Shown here one piece after another: positions 33,122 to 33,755 of a stretch of 33,755 bases of DNA. Both the position numbers and the translations under genes were made by a program. Position 1 is the stretch's first letter; each line of letters starts with the position of its first letter. The notes under the pieces are model-generated. The model was given only the letters and a program-made list of their open reading frames with translations. It did not search any database and was not told the origin of the DNA. This DNA is from Candidatus Bathyarchaeum sp. (GTDB lineage Archaea; Thermoproteota; Bathyarchaeia; Bathyarchaeales; Bathyarchaeaceae). The DNA lies in assembly GCA_026014495.1 (NCBI GenBank), contig JAOZIF010000103.1:1-33755 (forward strand). Reading direction: 5' to 3'.

Positions 33122-33755
33122 TTGGCTATAATCGGTATTTCTCTGTTCGTTATACTCTTGCTGCTGGGATTTATTGTAGCTTTACCTTCATCCATGTGCG
33201 GTCTTGGAGGAGGATTCATCTTGGTTCCTACTCTGATTATAGTTTTTAATTTGGCGCCACAAAACGCGATAGCCGTTAGTTTAGTAGCGATGTGTGGAAC
33301 AACCATCTCTGCATCAATAGGATACATTAAACAAAAGAGGGTTGATTACAAACTTGCATTAATTTACGACGTGTTTGATATTCCAGGCGTGATAATTGGG
33401 GCATACCTGACAACTATTCTACCCCAAAACTTTTTGATCGGTTTATGTGGGGTTGTAATTCTTGTTCTATCCATGCTTATGTTAAAGAATCTCAAAAAAG
33501 TTTTGAAGACAAATGAGGAGTCAGATGTGCAGTGTAATGGATGGAAACGAAAAGTAAGTGACTCGATGAATAAAGTGTTTGAGTATCAAATACGTAAACC
33601 AAGTTTAATAATTGTAAGCAGTTTGCTAAGCGGTCTTGTCACGGGTTTAGCGGGATTAGGTGGAGGAATTACAGATACAACAACAATGATTTTATTGGGC
33701 ATACCTGCACACATAGCTGTTGCGAGTTCCGAGTTTGCCATGGCATTAACAAATG
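33122..33755 (+). CDS. TauE/SafE family permease, 3' end cut by window
   Basis: The ORF track misses this gene because no stop lies in the window. From a TTG at 33122 a continuous frame of 211 codons gives hydrophobic helices with the family signature MCGLGGGFILVPTLI, then VSLVAMCGTTISASIGY, and the second repeat GLVTGLAGLGGGITDTTTMI. This duplicated GLGGG pattern marks the DUF81/TauE-SafE exporters of sulfite, sulfoacetate or related anions. The cytosolic loop between halves is about 40 residues. Substrate is unknown. Confidence 0.9.
   Translation, partial: MAIIGISLFVILLLLGFIVALPSSMCGLGGGFILVPTLIIVFNLAPQNAIAVSLVAMCGTTISASIGYIKQKRVDYKLALIYDVFDIPGVIIGAYLTTILPQNFLIGLCGVVILVLSMLMLKNLKKVLKTNEESDVQCNGWKRKVSDSMNKVFEYQIRKPSLIIVSSLLSGLVTGLAGLGGGITDTTTMILLGIPAHIAVASSEFAMALTN

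Overview
The window looks archaeal, and its gene repertoire fits the TACK/Bathyarchaeia area best (an inference; no rRNA or ribosomal protein gene is present to test it). The evidence is an A+T-rich sequence with frequent TTG and GTG starts, GGTGA-type ribosome sites and poly-T terminators. The archaeal genes include a Pelota/eRF1-like protein, an SCP2-type thiolase paired with a DUF35 protein, the F420 enzyme CofE, a DRG/OBG GTPase with a TGS domain, a tungstate transporter with a ModE-type regulator, and DrrAB-type and MacB/FtsX-type ABC transporters. I found no tRNA, rRNA or CRISPR array.

Layout. 0-6.4 kb: small and unknown proteins, a protein with an RNase HII-like motif, an acetate-transporter-family protein, an exported protein paired with a membrane-anchored winged-helix regulator, a Pelota-like protein, a membrane-anchored cyclophilin and a stand-alone ferritin-like protein of encapsulin type. 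6.5-9.5 kb: thiolase + DUF35, then a REC-PAS-histidine kinase. 9.7-14.7 kb: a tungstate/molybdate island (tupA-tupB-tupC-HAD on the minus strand, a secreted protein, and a ModE-like regulator on the plus strand behind a 24-bp near-perfect palindrome). 14.9-19.9 kb: YjbQ, a repeat-rich gap, a DRG-like GTPase, a methyltransferase and a tyrosine recombinase bracketed by 21-bp inverted repeats. 19.9-22.4 kb: a MacB-like ABC pair. 22.4-24 kb: a PD-(D/E)XK nuclease-like protein and CofE. 24-25.4 kb: gene-poor DNA with a decayed gene. 25.4-30.3 kb: DUF2284 protein, a RimK/CofF/MptN-type ATP-grasp ligase, a PPP phosphatase, a site-2 protease and an AlkD-like protein, all on the minus strand. 30.4 kb to the end: a DrrAB-like ABC pair, a second RNase HII-motif paralogue and a TauE/SafE permease cut by the window end.

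How genes fit together. TupABC would import tungstate, and the ModE-like protein would sense the intracellular oxyanion, probably through the palindrome in front of its own gene. CofE and the ATP-grasp ligase both suggest glutamylation of F420 or a pterin cofactor. The thiolase and DUF35 protein form the usual acetoacetyl-CoA-handling pair, although HMG-CoA synthase is not alongside.

The most unusual content is non-coding. (i) A roughly 100-bp unit occurs in partial tandem at 15.95-16.17 kb and again, inverted, at 27.05-27.21 kb, with a 33-nt identical core and a conserved TATTAG-N4-CTAATA dyad. (ii) Three perfect 21-bp copies of one sequence surround a catalytic-domain-only tyrosine recombinase in an arrangement that could support inversion or excision.
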